Shown in pieces: positions 1 through 8,151 of a stretch of 64,000 bases of DNA (the stretch's first letter is position 1; each line of letters opens with the position of its first letter). The translations under genes and the position numbers were made by a program. The notes beneath the pieces are model-generated. The model saw nothing but the letters and a program-made list of their open reading frames with translations, had not been told where the DNA came from and ran no database searches. This DNA comes from Bombella sp. ESL0385 (GTDB lineage Bacteria > Pseudomonadota > Alphaproteobacteria > Acetobacterales > Acetobacteraceae), in NCBI RefSeq assembly GCF_009725755.1, contig NZ_WNIJ01000001.1, forward strand, positions 992,001-1,056,000. The letters are read 5' to 3'.

Positions 1-128
1 GCATAGGTGAACTCTAACCCCAATTTAATGGCATCCACCTTTCCTTCAAGCTGGGTGGCCCATTGGGTGGCTTCCTCATAGGAGGCGGTATCAAGAGCAG
101 CGATAAGGCGTGTGCGTGTGCTGGACAT
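1..128 (-). CDS. pyrF: orotidine 5'-phosphate decarboxylase, N-terminal part (cut by window edge)
   Basis: PyrF decarboxylates orotidine 5'-phosphate to UMP, the last step of de novo pyrimidine synthesis, in the cytoplasm. Only the first 42 codons lie in the window; the gene runs off the left edge. The visible protein begins MSSTRTRLIAALDT and continues with a KLGLEF motif. This matches the first beta strand (ALD, substrate-binding Asp) and the second strand (Lys-x-Gly) of the OMP decarboxylase barrel. It starts 12 bases after the stop of the LapA-like gene on the same strand, a neighbourhood common in alphaproteobacteria. The call rests on a short stretch but the motif spacing is characteristic. 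Confidence 0.8.
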   Translation of the reverse strand, partial: MSSTRTRLIAALDTASYEEATQWATQLEGKVDAIKLGLEFTY

Positions 129-140
129 AAGAGGTTCTTC

Positions 141-473
141 TTATTGAGGAAGGGGGTGTTTGGTCTCGGCAGATGATGCAGATGCGGCAGCGGGTTTAAG
201 CTGGTCAAGTCTTTGGTGCAGCTCAATAAGCTGTTTTTGTGCGCCGCGTAATTGGGATTCGGCTTTGCGAGCGCGCCGGCGTTGGCGAATATCTCCTGCA
301 GCCCCTAAGAGGAGGCCAAGGATGAGCGATGGGACAGAGAGCAACGCGATGAGCTTGCCCATTTTGATGGAAAAGCCAAAAGAGGCGATCCAAACAGTGG
401 TGGCGTCCAAATTGCTCATAGAGAAAATGGCTATAAAAGCCACAAAGAGGACAATAATTAAAAGCCGTATCAT
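141..473 (-). CDS. lapA: LapA/DUF1049 family small membrane protein
   Basis: A 110-residue protein with two hydrophobic segments (about residues 2-20 and 36-58). A basic stretch (RQRRRARK) and a coiled-coil-like tail with Gln/Leu heptads follow. This is the architecture of the lipopolysaccharide assembly protein A domain family (DUF1049), inner-membrane proteins linked in E. coli to LPS assembly and LpxC control; the role in this organism is inferred. I chose the start at 473 because AGGAG sits seven bases upstream. An upstream in-frame start at 521 would add 16 residues with no clear ribosome site. It probably shares a transcript with pyrF, 12 bases downstream. Confidence 0.75.
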   Translation of the reverse strand: MIRLLIIVLFVAFIAIFSMSNLDATTVWIASFGFSIKMGKLIALLSVPSLILGLLLGAAGDIRQRRRARKAESQLRGAQKQLIELHQRLDQLKPAAASASSAETKHPLPQ

Positions 474-707
474 TAAGGTACTCCTATCCCGCTTCAGACA
501 GGGCGACAAAGCAGGGCGCAAGGGCTGAACTGCGTTGAATGGTGAACATAACTTTAGAAGAAGTTATCCATTCTGTCATCCTAGGGGTGTAAATTGTCTG
601 CATAATGCTTTTTGGGGAGGCTGGCGAGGCTACGTTCCCTAAGGGGTAGAATCTCTGCTATAGGTTCGGGGAGTATCTTGGAGCAAGATAAGGTGGCGGG
701 GAGATTT

Positions 708-3700
708 ATGGATCAGGGTGAAGTTTTTGGTGAGGCACCAGCGAGTCTGAATCAGCAGGGGCCTTTATGGTCTGGGTTTGATGCTGCGTGGTATCGCCGT
801 CGCTATGCGCATCAGCTTGCCCCAAAAGACGCTGCTTTAGATGATAAGGCACTGCATAATTATTGGGAGACGAACGAGGCGGCCAAACTTACGGCCCCTA
901 ATCGTTATTTTGATGAGGCGTGGTACCTAGAACATTACCCTGATGTGCGCCGAAGTGTGCAGGAGCAAGGCATTTTTCGGAATGGGTTTCAGCATTATGC
1001 GGAGGTAGGCAACCAAAGCTGTGCGGGACATTGGTTATTCTCGGCAGAATATTATCTTAAAGAGAATCATGATTATGGGTTCAGGGCCTTACGTAAGGCG
1101 GGATATGCAAATGCGTACGACCATTTTTTAGCGGTAGGGGATAAGCAATTCCGGTCTCCGCATGTATTTTTTGAGCCAGAAATACTGATTAAAAGTTGCC
1201 TTGCTAAGGATATTCCTTTTGACCCGTCCCAAGGGACATTCTCTCAGTATTTATCGCTTGATGATGTGGAGATGGGGACAGTCCGTACCTCGTGGTATTT
1301 TGACCCAGCATGGTATGTAGAGACTTACCCGCAGGTTAAAGCGTTAATAGAGCAGGGCCTTTTCATTAATCCGCTTCATCATTATTTATGCTGTGACGAG
1401 CCACAGAGTTTTAACCCTAACCCTTATTTTGATGAATCCTATTATTTGGAGCAGTATCCTGATATTCGTGAGGCTGTAGCCCAAGGAGCCTTCCGTAATG
1501 GGTATGCTCATTTCATGCGTAGTGGGATAAGGGAGCTGCGTAATCCCTCTGCTGAGGTGGATATGCGGGCCTTTGCCGCGGGGCTGGATATACCGCGGGA
1601 TCTTCACCAAGCTCATGTGGCAAATATATTCCAACTTTTAGTAAAGCAGCGAGACGAGCCAGAGACGCCGCCAGTTGCTAAATTATCTGCCACAGCAGCG
1701 CGGACTGTAGCGTTAAAGAAGGTAGAGGCGAGTTTACCTTCTTTATGCCGCCAGCCTTTGTCTTTTAGTGCAAATGCGACCCCTCCCTTAACGGTGTTGC
1801 TCATCTCTCAAGGGAATTATTTGTTAGATGTAGCAAGCCTTACCGCTCTGCATGCGCAGGGGGTACCGGGCTTACAAATTATCATTATCGGGAGTGCATC
1901 ACGCCTAGCGCGTCAGCGGCTGGAATTGGCTATTGAGGGGATTGATTACTTTAACAGTGATGAGCATTTGCCGCTTTGGCAGCGTGTGCAGGATGTTCTG
2001 CCCTTTATCCGTGGAGCGCATATTTTGCTCATAGAGTCGGGGATGCAGCTCTTTCCTATGACGTTACCGGCTATGATGGAGGCTCTGAATACACCTCATA
2101 GTGGGGGTAGTGGTAAGATTTTGGCGGCCAATAATGTTGTGTTGGAAGCCGGAAGCACCGTTTGCCGTGATGGAGCTGTGACCGCACGCAGGCAAGGTGT
2201 GGAGGCTTTAGCACATTCTGTGAGCCTTCAGCGTGAGATAGAAGCAGTGCAAGGTGGGTTGCTCTTTTGTGGCTATGACGGTCTTGAGCGCGCTTTATCT
2301 TATGTTGGTAAGCCAGTGGAGGAGGCCTTCTTTACCTGTCTTTCTATGGCGTTGCGGGCTGTGGGGGAAAGGTTGGTATATTGGCCTATCATCCAAGCAA
2401 AGGCCCTGCATGTTACCGCTGAGACTTACGCACAAGACCGCATCACGAAAGAGGCGTTACGCCGGATATTCCCCACATTCTTGCCCACACATTCTATCGT
2501 CCCGAGCGATGGAGATGGGGGGCTGAATCGTCAACCGCAGGTTATGATGATTTTTCAGCATCTCCCTAGGGCGGTAGAGGGTGGGCCTGCACGGCGTATC
2601 ATGCAGCATATCCAGCTTTTCCGGCAAAAGGGCTGGCGGGTTATGGTCGTAGGGTTGGAGAGGGGAGAAGAAGACCGTCTTACCATCGCTTGTGATTATC
2701 CAGCGGATGTAGATTGTTGGTGCGGTGTGAAGGACATAGCGACTTTCATGCAGCAGCATCAGGCTGGGGTGAAGCTTTTTTGGCTGGTAGGAGCATCCTC
2801 TTTGGGGCGTGTGGGGCCTGTTTTGGCGTCTGGGACACTGCTCCTTCATGATAAGGCGATTATGCTGGATATTGTGGGGCAAAAAGGCACGGGCCTTAAC
2901 GCCTTAGAGCAGCATATGCGCCGCCTTGTCGGTATGGTGGATGAGCCTCATACTTTGGTGCGAGAAGCCCAAAAAGAGCTGGAATATGCGTGGTTATGCC
3001 AAGGTATTCTTGCGGGTGATGATGTAGATGCCGCGCTGTTACATCGTCTGGGTTATGGTAATGTTGTGCAGCTCCCTTATGCTGTTGTACCGGAGCAAAT
3101 GGAAACGGGGGCTGAGGTTTTTGCCCGGCGGAAGGGCGTTTTATTTCCCTTGCCTATCTATCAGGCCGGGGATGCTGGGCATGATGGATTTGATTGGTTC
3201 TGCCTTGCCATTATGCCGCATTTACAACGGCATTTTAAAGACCATTTCTCTATTGATGTGGGGGGGTATCATCACCCTTCTGTTGATATTGGGTTTTACG
3301 AGAGAATGGCCCCTCTGGATGGTTTTGCAGAGACGGAGCGGTTGGCTACTGTTCTTAAACAATGCCGTGTGGTTATGGATCCGGCGCGTGTTTTGGCGGC
3401 CACAGCCATTGAGATAGTGGAAGCTGCCGCCCAAGGTGTGCCCGCTATTATAAGCAGCGCGCAAATGGAGCGTTTGGGCTGGAAGGATGGCCAAGAAGCT
3501 CTTGATGGTGGGGTAAATGCTCCAGAACATTTTGCTCAGCAGATTATTCGCCTGTACGAGGAGCCAGAGCTATGGGAGAGCCTCCGTATAAAGGCCTATG
3601 AGTTTGTAAGCAAAGAGCATAGTGCCACAAAACAGCGGGAGATATTTGATCGAGTTTTAGAGCAGCTCTTTCAACAGCCGGTTGTGATAGACCCTGCCCC

Positions 3701-3902
3701 TGAGGTGCCCCCCTTTAAGCCAGAAAGAGTCTTCGCTCCCGCGCCATTGCGGATTCAGCTTAAAGTTTCGCCGGTGCCTGTGGTTGATGAGGCAGAGGAA
3801 GATGAAGGGGAAGACCAAGAGGCAGACGATGTCTCTCCCTTGCCGACCCATATCGGGGTAACATTATCAAATGATTATGAAAGCTCACGAGATGCACAAT
3901 AA
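708..3902 (+). CDS. large two-domain glycosyltransferase with N-terminal FD-WYL-YPDV repeats
   Basis: A 1064-residue cytoplasmic-looking protein with no signal peptide. Residues about 20-290 carry five degenerate copies of a repeat with the core FDxxWYLxxYPDV (near residues 24, 68, 111, 196 and 241). Such repeats occur at the N-termini of large bacterial cell-surface glycosyltransferases. Residues about 360-590 look like a degenerate GT2/GT-A fold without a clear DxD. From about 613 to 1000 a GT-B (GT4-like) fold follows, with a GGPARR motif and a donor-site EIVEAAAQG. The acidic tail (EAEEDEGEDQEADD) may be disordered. A role in surface polysaccharide or glycan assembly is inferred; the substrate is unknown. 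The start at 708 is preceded by GGGGAG; a TTG at 612 is possible but lacks a good site. Isolated from other glycan genes here. Confidence 0.6.
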   Translation: MDQGEVFGEAPASLNQQGPLWSGFDAAWYRRRYAHQLAPKDAALDDKALHNYWETNEAAKLTAPNRYFDEAWYLEHYPDVRRSVQEQGIFRNGFQHYAEVGNQSCAGHWLFSAEYYLKENHDYGFRALRKAGYANAYDHFLAVGDKQFRSPHVFFEPEILIKSCLAKDIPFDPSQGTFSQYLSLDDVEMGTVRTSWYFDPAWYVETYPQVKALIEQGLFINPLHHYLCCDEPQSFNPNPYFDESYYLEQYPDIREAVAQGAFRNGYAHFMRSGIRELRNPSAEVDMRAFAAGLDIPRDLHQAHVANIFQLLVKQRDEPETPPVAKLSATAARTVALKKVEASLPSLCRQPLSFSANATPPLTVLLISQGNYLLDVASLTALHAQGVPGLQIIIIGSASRLARQRLELAIEGIDYFNSDEHLPLWQRVQDVLPFIRGAHILLIESGMQLFPMTLPAMMEALNTPHSGGSGKILAANNVVLEAGSTVCRDGAVTARRQGVEALAHSVSLQREIEAVQGGLLFCGYDGLERALSYVGKPVEEAFFTCLSMALRAVGERLVYWPIIQAKALHVTAETYAQDRITKEALRRIFPTFLPTHSIVPSDGDGGLNRQPQVMMIFQHLPRAVEGGPARRIMQHIQLFRQKGWRVMVVGLERGEEDRLTIACDYPADVDCWCGVKDIATFMQQHQAGVKLFWLVGASSLGRVGPVLASGTLLLHDKAIMLDIVGQKGTGLNALEQHMRRLVGMVDEPHTLVREAQKELEYAWLCQGILAGDDVDAALLHRLGYGNVVQLPYAVVPEQMETGAEVFARRKGVLFPLPIYQAGDAGHDGFDWFCLAIMPHLQRHFKDHFSIDVGGYHHPSVDIGFYERMAPLDGFAETERLATVLKQCRVVMDPARVLAATAIEIVEAAAQGVPAIISSAQMERLGWKDGQEALDGGVNAPEHFAQQIIRLYEEPELWESLRIKAYEFVSKEHSATKQREIFDRVLEQLFQQPVVIDPAPEVPPFKPERVFAPAPLRIQLKVSPVPVVDEAEEDEGEDQEADDVSPLPTHIGVTLSNDYESSRDAQ

Positions 3903-3915
3903 GATGAATGGCATA

Positions 3916-5319
3916 ATGTCTGATGTTCTTCATTATGTTGATGAGCAGCAAGATGCTGCCCGCGAGCGGCTTTTTGATTTGCTACGCATCCCTAGTATTT
4001 CTACGCAAAAGGAACATCGTGAGGATTGCCGTCGCGCTGCGCAATGGTTGGTTGAGGAGTTGTGCACTATAGGCTTTGCAGCAGAGACGCACGATGTCAA
4101 ATGGGCTGAGCCGGGGCATCCGATGGTTGTTGGTCATGCCGATGAGAATGACGCTTATGCCAAGGCTGGGCAAACGCATGTTCTTTTCTATGGGCATTAT
4201 GATGTTCAGCCAACGGACCCGGATCATCTATGGCATAGCAAGCCTTTTGAGCCGTGCATAAAGGAGGATGAAACAGGGCGGAAGGTTATCGTGGCACGCG
4301 GAGCAAGCGATGATAAAGGACAGGTGATGACCTTTATCGAGGCCTGTCGAGCGTGGAAGGCGGTGCATGGCCGCTTGCCTGTGGCGGTGAGTATCCTTTT
4401 GGAAGGGGAGGAAGAATCGGGCGGGGAGAATCTATTGCCTTTCCTCAAGGCGCATCAGGCTGATTTACGCGCTGATATCGCCCTTATTTGCGATACGGCG
4501 ATGCCTAATCGTCATACCCCAGCCATTACAACCTCTTTACGCGGTACGGTGGCGGAGGAGATTTGTCTAACAGCGGCTAAGCAAGATTTACATTCTGGCA
4601 TGTATGGCAATGCGGCGGCTAATCCTGCTTATTTGTTATGTCGCTTTATTAGTGGCTTGCGCGATGAAACAGGCCGCATCACCTTACCCGGTTTTTATGA
4701 TGGTGTGGTCGTGCCAGATGAGCAAACGCGGGCACAATGGGCGCATTTATACCCTGATGATGCCGCTTTGTTAGGTGAGGTTGGCTTGTCTCACGCGGCA
4801 GGGGAGCAAGGCTTTAGCGCAATAGAACAAACATGGTGTCGCCCTAGTTTTGAGGTTAATGGCATTGGCGGTGGGTACCAAGATGATGGGTTTAAAACCG
4901 TTATCCCGGCTCAAGCCTCAGCAAAATTATCGTTTCGCCTTGTGCCGGGGCAGGACCCGTTGAAGATTCGGGAGGCATTTCGGGCTTATGTGCGTGATAA
5001 CCTGCCAGAGGATGTGACTGTCACTTTTACATCACATGGGGCCTCTGCTGGTTTTGCGGTGGAAAAAGAGAGCCCATATCTTGCCGCAACACTCAAAGCC
5101 TTGAGTGAAGAATGGGGCGAGCCAGCCGTTACAACGGGCTGTGGTGGGTCTATCCCCGTTGCGGAGGAAGTCCGGCATGCTTTGGGGATGGATGCCTTGA
5201 TGGTGGGGTTTGCTCAAGCGGATGATCATATTCATTCCCCTAATGAGCAATATGGTTTTGAGTCTTTTCATCATGGGATCCGCTCTTGGGTGCGCATTCT
5301 CGCAGCTTTAGCGGAGTGA
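3916..5319 (+). CDS. M20 family metallopeptidase (dipeptidase type)
   Basis: A 467-residue zinc peptidase of the M20 (ArgE/DapE/carnosinase) family, expected to split dipeptides or related amide substrates in the cytoplasm. Visible motifs in order: the metal-ligand motif GHYDVQP, then GASDDKGQ (bridging Asp), the catalytic-glutamate motif EGEEESGG, ICDTAM, a dimerisation-domain histidine (DLHSGMYGN), and HSPNEQ near the C-terminus. Length and motif spacing fit the carnosine-dipeptidase-like branch. The start could also be 3904 (MNGIMSDV); 3916 fits the usual family N-terminus. The reading frame is open further upstream into the end of the glycosyltransferase gene. It is followed after 6 bases by pdxA, so it may lie in the same transcript. 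The exact substrate cannot be read from sequence. Confidence 0.82.
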   Translation: MSDVLHYVDEQQDAARERLFDLLRIPSISTQKEHREDCRRAAQWLVEELCTIGFAAETHDVKWAEPGHPMVVGHADENDAYAKAGQTHVLFYGHYDVQPTDPDHLWHSKPFEPCIKEDETGRKVIVARGASDDKGQVMTFIEACRAWKAVHGRLPVAVSILLEGEEESGGENLLPFLKAHQADLRADIALICDTAMPNRHTPAITTSLRGTVAEEICLTAAKQDLHSGMYGNAAANPAYLLCRFISGLRDETGRITLPGFYDGVVVPDEQTRAQWAHLYPDDAALLGEVGLSHAAGEQGFSAIEQTWCRPSFEVNGIGGGYQDDGFKTVIPAQASAKLSFRLVPGQDPLKIREAFRAYVRDNLPEDVTVTFTSHGASAGFAVEKESPYLAATLKALSEEWGEPAVTTGCGGSIPVAEEVRHALGMDALMVGFAQADDHIHSPNEQYGFESFHHGIRSWVRILAALAE

Positions 5320-5325
5320 GACGAT

Positions 5326-6333
5326 ATGAAGGCGGCACCACTCGCACTCACAATGGGTGATCCCGCTGGCATAGGGCCAGAATTAACAGGCCGTGTTTGG
5401 CAAGCATTGCGGGATACGGGATGTGTCTTTTTCTGGATTGGTGATCCGACTTTGTTGGGTGAGGCGATTGTATGGCAAGAGATCACTCATCCAGCAGAGG
5501 CGAGAGCTTGTTTTGCCCATGCCCTGCCCGTTCAGCGGGTATCGTGCCCGGAGGTTGTGCAGCCGGGTAAGCCTTCCGCGCAAAATGCCCCCGCAGTTAT
5601 AGAGAGTATAAAACAGGCTGTGCATTATAGCTTGGCGGGTCAGGCTGGGGCTGTGGTGACTAACCCGATTGCTAAGCATATATTAGCGGCTGCGGGGTTT
5701 CCTCATCCGGGGCATACGGAGTTTCTTGCCTCTTTATGTAAGGCTTCAGGACAAGAGGTGATGATGCTCGCCTGCCCAGAGCTGAAGGTCGCTTTAACGA
5801 GTATTCATGTTTCTCTCCAGCAGGCCATTAAGTGTTTATCGGCGGAGCGTATTGTTGAGGTCAGCAAAATCACGGCCAAGGCTCTAAAGCGTGATTTTGG
5901 GTTTACGAATCCTAGATTGGCTATTGCGGGTCTTAACCCTCATGCCGGGGAGCATGGCATGATGGGGGATGAGGAGGTGCGGATTATCCGCCCTGCTATT
6001 GAGGCTCTTACTAAAGAGGGCATTAATGTTATTGGCCCGATGCCCCCTGATACGATGTTTAGTGCCGCTGTGCGTAGCCATTATGATGCGGCGATTTGTT
6101 TATATCATGACCAAGGGCTTATCCCTGTAAAGACTCTTGATATGGCAGGGGGGGTGAATATCACGCTGGGCCTTCCCATTATTCGGACCTCACCTGACCA
6201 CGGTACAGCCTTTGATATTGCCGTGGGGCGTGGGGAGAAAAGCCGTGCGGATTGTTCTAGTCTTTTATCAGCGATGAGAATGGCCCATGATATGGCGCAT
6301 CAACGAGCAGTGACTGAGTCTCACTGCAAGTGA
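5326..6333 (+). CDS. pdxA: 4-hydroxythreonine-4-phosphate dehydrogenase
   Basis: PdxA oxidises 4-phosphohydroxy-threonine with NAD+; the product decarboxylates and is condensed by PdxJ on the DXP-dependent route to pyridoxal phosphate. The 335-residue protein begins with the signature [11 protein letters not shown] and contains [15 protein letters not shown] and the metal-site region [10 protein letters not shown]. It ends with the [20 protein letters not shown] block typical of the family. Full length. GGAGTGAG lies just upstream of the ATG, overlapping the end of the M20 peptidase gene. pdxJ follows 18 bases later, so the two consecutive enzymes of the pathway are almost certainly co-transcribed. 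Confidence 0.95.
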   Translation: MKAAPLALTMGDPAGIGPELTGRVWQALRDTGCVFFWIGDPTLLGEAIVWQEITHPAEARACFAHALPVQRVSCPEVVQPGKPSAQNAPAVIESIKQAVHYSLAGQAGAVVTNPIAKHILAAAGFPHPGHTEFLASLCKASGQEVMMLACPELKVALTSIHVSLQQAIKCLSAERIVEVSKITAKALKRDFGFTNPRLAIAGLNPHAGEHGMMGDEEVRIIRPAIEALTKEGINVIGPMPPDTMFSAAVRSHYDAAICLYHDQGLIPVKTLDMAGGVNITLGLPIIRTSPDHGTAFDIAVGRGEKSRADCSSLLSAMRMAHDMAHQRAVTESHCK

Positions 6334-6351
6334 GCAAGAAAGGATAAGCCG

Positions 6352-7047
6352 ATGATTCGTCTTGGTATTAATGTGGATCATGTTGCAACATTACGAAATG
6401 CGCGTGGTGAGGCTTATCCAGACCCTGTGCGTGCAGCAGAGCTTGCTTTACAGCATGGTGCTGATGGGATTACCGCGCATTTGAGGGAAGATCGCCGTCA
6501 TATCCGAGATGAAGACGTAAAACAGCTGCGTGCTTTGCCCGCTCCACTTAATTTTGAGATGGCTGTTACCGATGAGATGGTCGCTATTGCATGTGACTTA
6601 AAGCCTCATGCCTGCTGCTTAGTGCCTGAGAGACGGGCGGAATTGACAACTGAAGGCGGCTTGGATGTGATCGGTCTGCGCGATCATCTTGCTCCGCATA
6701 TCACGCGCCTGCTTCAGGCAGGTATTCGTGTTTCTTTATTCATCGACCCAGAGCCAGAGGCTATCCGTACTGCTGCGGCCTTGGGGGCCCCGGTGATTGA
6801 GCTGCATACGGGGGCCTATGCCGCAGGCAAAGCGGGAGAGCTGGAGCGATTGCATCAGGCTGCCCGCATTGCTGGGGAGGTAGGGTTGGAGCTCCATGCG
6901 GGGCATGGGCTGACCTATGAAAATGTTACGCCGATTACAAAATTGCCGCATCTTAAAGAGTTAAATATTGGGCATTTTCTAATCGGCGAGGCCATTTTTG
7001 TTGGGTTAGGGCCTTCGGTAAGGCGGATGAAGGATTTATTGTCGTAA
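6352..7047 (+). CDS. pdxJ: pyridoxine 5'-phosphate synthase
   Basis: PdxJ condenses 3-amino-1-hydroxyacetone 1-phosphate with deoxyxylulose 5-phosphate to give pyridoxine 5'-phosphate. The 231-residue protein opens with [16 protein letters not shown] and has [20 protein letters not shown], the AGHGL loop and the closing [10 protein letters not shown] block, so all hallmark regions of the TIM barrel are present. AAAGGA precedes the ATG at 6352. It lies immediately after pdxA, which supplies its precursor. The stop is only 10 bases from the stop of the convergent lipoprotein gene, with no clear terminator between them. Confidence 0.96.
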   Translation: MIRLGINVDHVATLRNARGEAYPDPVRAAELALQHGADGITAHLREDRRHIRDEDVKQLRALPAPLNFEMAVTDEMVAIACDLKPHACCLVPERRAELTTEGGLDVIGLRDHLAPHITRLLQAGIRVSLFIDPEPEAIRTAAALGAPVIELHTGAYAAGKAGELERLHQAARIAGEVGLELHAGHGLTYENVTPITKLPHLKELNIGHFLIGEAIFVGLGPSVRRMKDLLS

Positions 7048-7056
7048 TAAATCCGT

Positions 7057-7752
7057 TTAGTCGCCGGGCTCATTAATAACGGGGAGGCCATTATCGCCCT
7101 GCTGGATGTTAATGAGCCCACGATTGCGGGGAACATCCGGTATTGTTCCATCCTTAGGAGCAGGCTGGATGAGAGGTGTGCCGGGCTTATGTTTATAGAA
7201 AGGTACATATTTACCCGATTGGTCTGAATAGGTGGCCTTGGGGCTTTGCTCTGGCGTTGGCGTAGAATGGAACGCAGAGATTGGCCCCATAGGCCAGATG
7301 CCCGGTGCATCCCGCATGGTCCCTTCTGGCTGACGCGCACAACCGCGTGTGAGCATGGAGCAAATACCATCTTGGCCGATATATTCATCATCATCACCCG
7401 TATAATGGACCTCTGAAACGCGGTCATGGTCTATGCGGATGAGCATACGGCAGCTAGCCCCAGCCCCACCAAAAATAGATTGATACGCACTAATGGCCGC
7501 ACTGGCAGGAATCAAACCAGAATCCGGAAGTGAAGGAATGGAGCGGCTGATGTCATATTCCCACACAGCTGTTGTGTCGTTTAATGTCTTTGTCGAATTA
7601 GGGCCGCCCGCACAGGCTTGGAGGTCATAGGTCGTCATGCCGATCATCTCATATTGAGCGCGATGAGCTTCCCGCGCATCCCAATAGCCACAAGCTGTGA
7701 GAGTGACGGGCAAAAAGTAAGCAAGGCAACGGACAACCTTTGGGAGGGTCAT
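7057..7752 (-). CDS. putative lipoprotein, unknown function
   Basis: A 231-residue protein not recognised as a named family. It starts with a lipoprotein signal: a basic MTLPKVVRC, a short hydrophobic core, and a lipobox LTAC with the cysteine near residue 21, so it is probably anchored to a membrane. The middle part resembles small outer-membrane-assembly lipoproteins (GMTTYDLQACAG, then WEYDISRS), a pattern seen in SmpA/OmlA-like or BamE-like folds, but this is weak. The C-terminal third is rich in Pro and Gly and probably flexible. I prefer the start at 7752, where GGAAGA lies just upstream; an in-frame ATG at 7764 has no ribosome site. Convergent with pdxJ. Confidence 0.6.
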   Translation of the reverse strand: MTLPKVVRCLAYFLPVTLTACGYWDAREAHRAQYEMIGMTTYDLQACAGGPNSTKTLNDTTAVWEYDISRSIPSLPDSGLIPASAAISAYQSIFGGAGASCRMLIRIDHDRVSEVHYTGDDDEYIGQDGICSMLTRGCARQPEGTMRDAPGIWPMGPISAFHSTPTPEQSPKATYSDQSGKYVPFYKHKPGTPLIQPAPKDGTIPDVPRNRGLINIQQGDNGLPVINEPGD

Positions 7753-7892
7753 TGTTTCTTCCATATGTGTAGAGTTACGAAATATGGGAGATGCTCTATC
7801 ATGTTTTCCTTTCCATCGGGAAGATGGGTTTTCGTCTTCTTAGCAATGGGCTAGAGAGGGGAAAGATTCATTCCGTATTTGGAGCTTACTTT

Positions 7893-8117
7893 ATGGCTGA
7901 TATGTCCCACTCTGAAATCCTGCGCTTACAGGCGGCGTTACAACGTCTCTTGGGCTCTCCCAAGCTGACGGTGAATGTCCCCCCTCGTAAGGGTATGAGT
8001 GTGGAGATCGCTGTGGCAGGCGAGGTTGTAGGGACGGTATATCGTGATGAGGATGAGGGCGAAGTCTCTTATGCCGTCAACCTCACCGTGTTGGAGGAGG
8101 ACCTCCCCGCTGCCTAA
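7893..8117 (+). CDS. DUF3126 family protein
   Basis: A 74-residue acidic cytoplasmic protein. Its pattern (SEILRLQAALQRLLG, then VNVPPRKG and a closing DEDEGEVSYAVNLTVLEEDL) matches the small alphaproteobacterial family DUF3126, whose function is unknown. The start at 7893 is set by GGAG eight bases upstream. In-frame codons back to 7791 are open but unlikely to be translated because the homologous part begins at MADMSHSE. It stands alone between the divergent lipoprotein gene and the convergent aminopeptidase gene. Confidence 0.75.
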   Translation: MADMSHSEILRLQAALQRLLGSPKLTVNVPPRKGMSVEIAVAGEVVGTVYRDEDEGEVSYAVNLTVLEEDLPAA

Positions 8118-8151
8118 GGGGGGAGGCACCGTCCTTATTTTATGGGCTTGT

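Noticed and set aside
612-707. Longer start (TTG at 612) for the large glycosyltransferase
   Set aside because: No ribosome site and Arg/Gly-rich extra residues; ATG at 708 has GGGGAG upstream.
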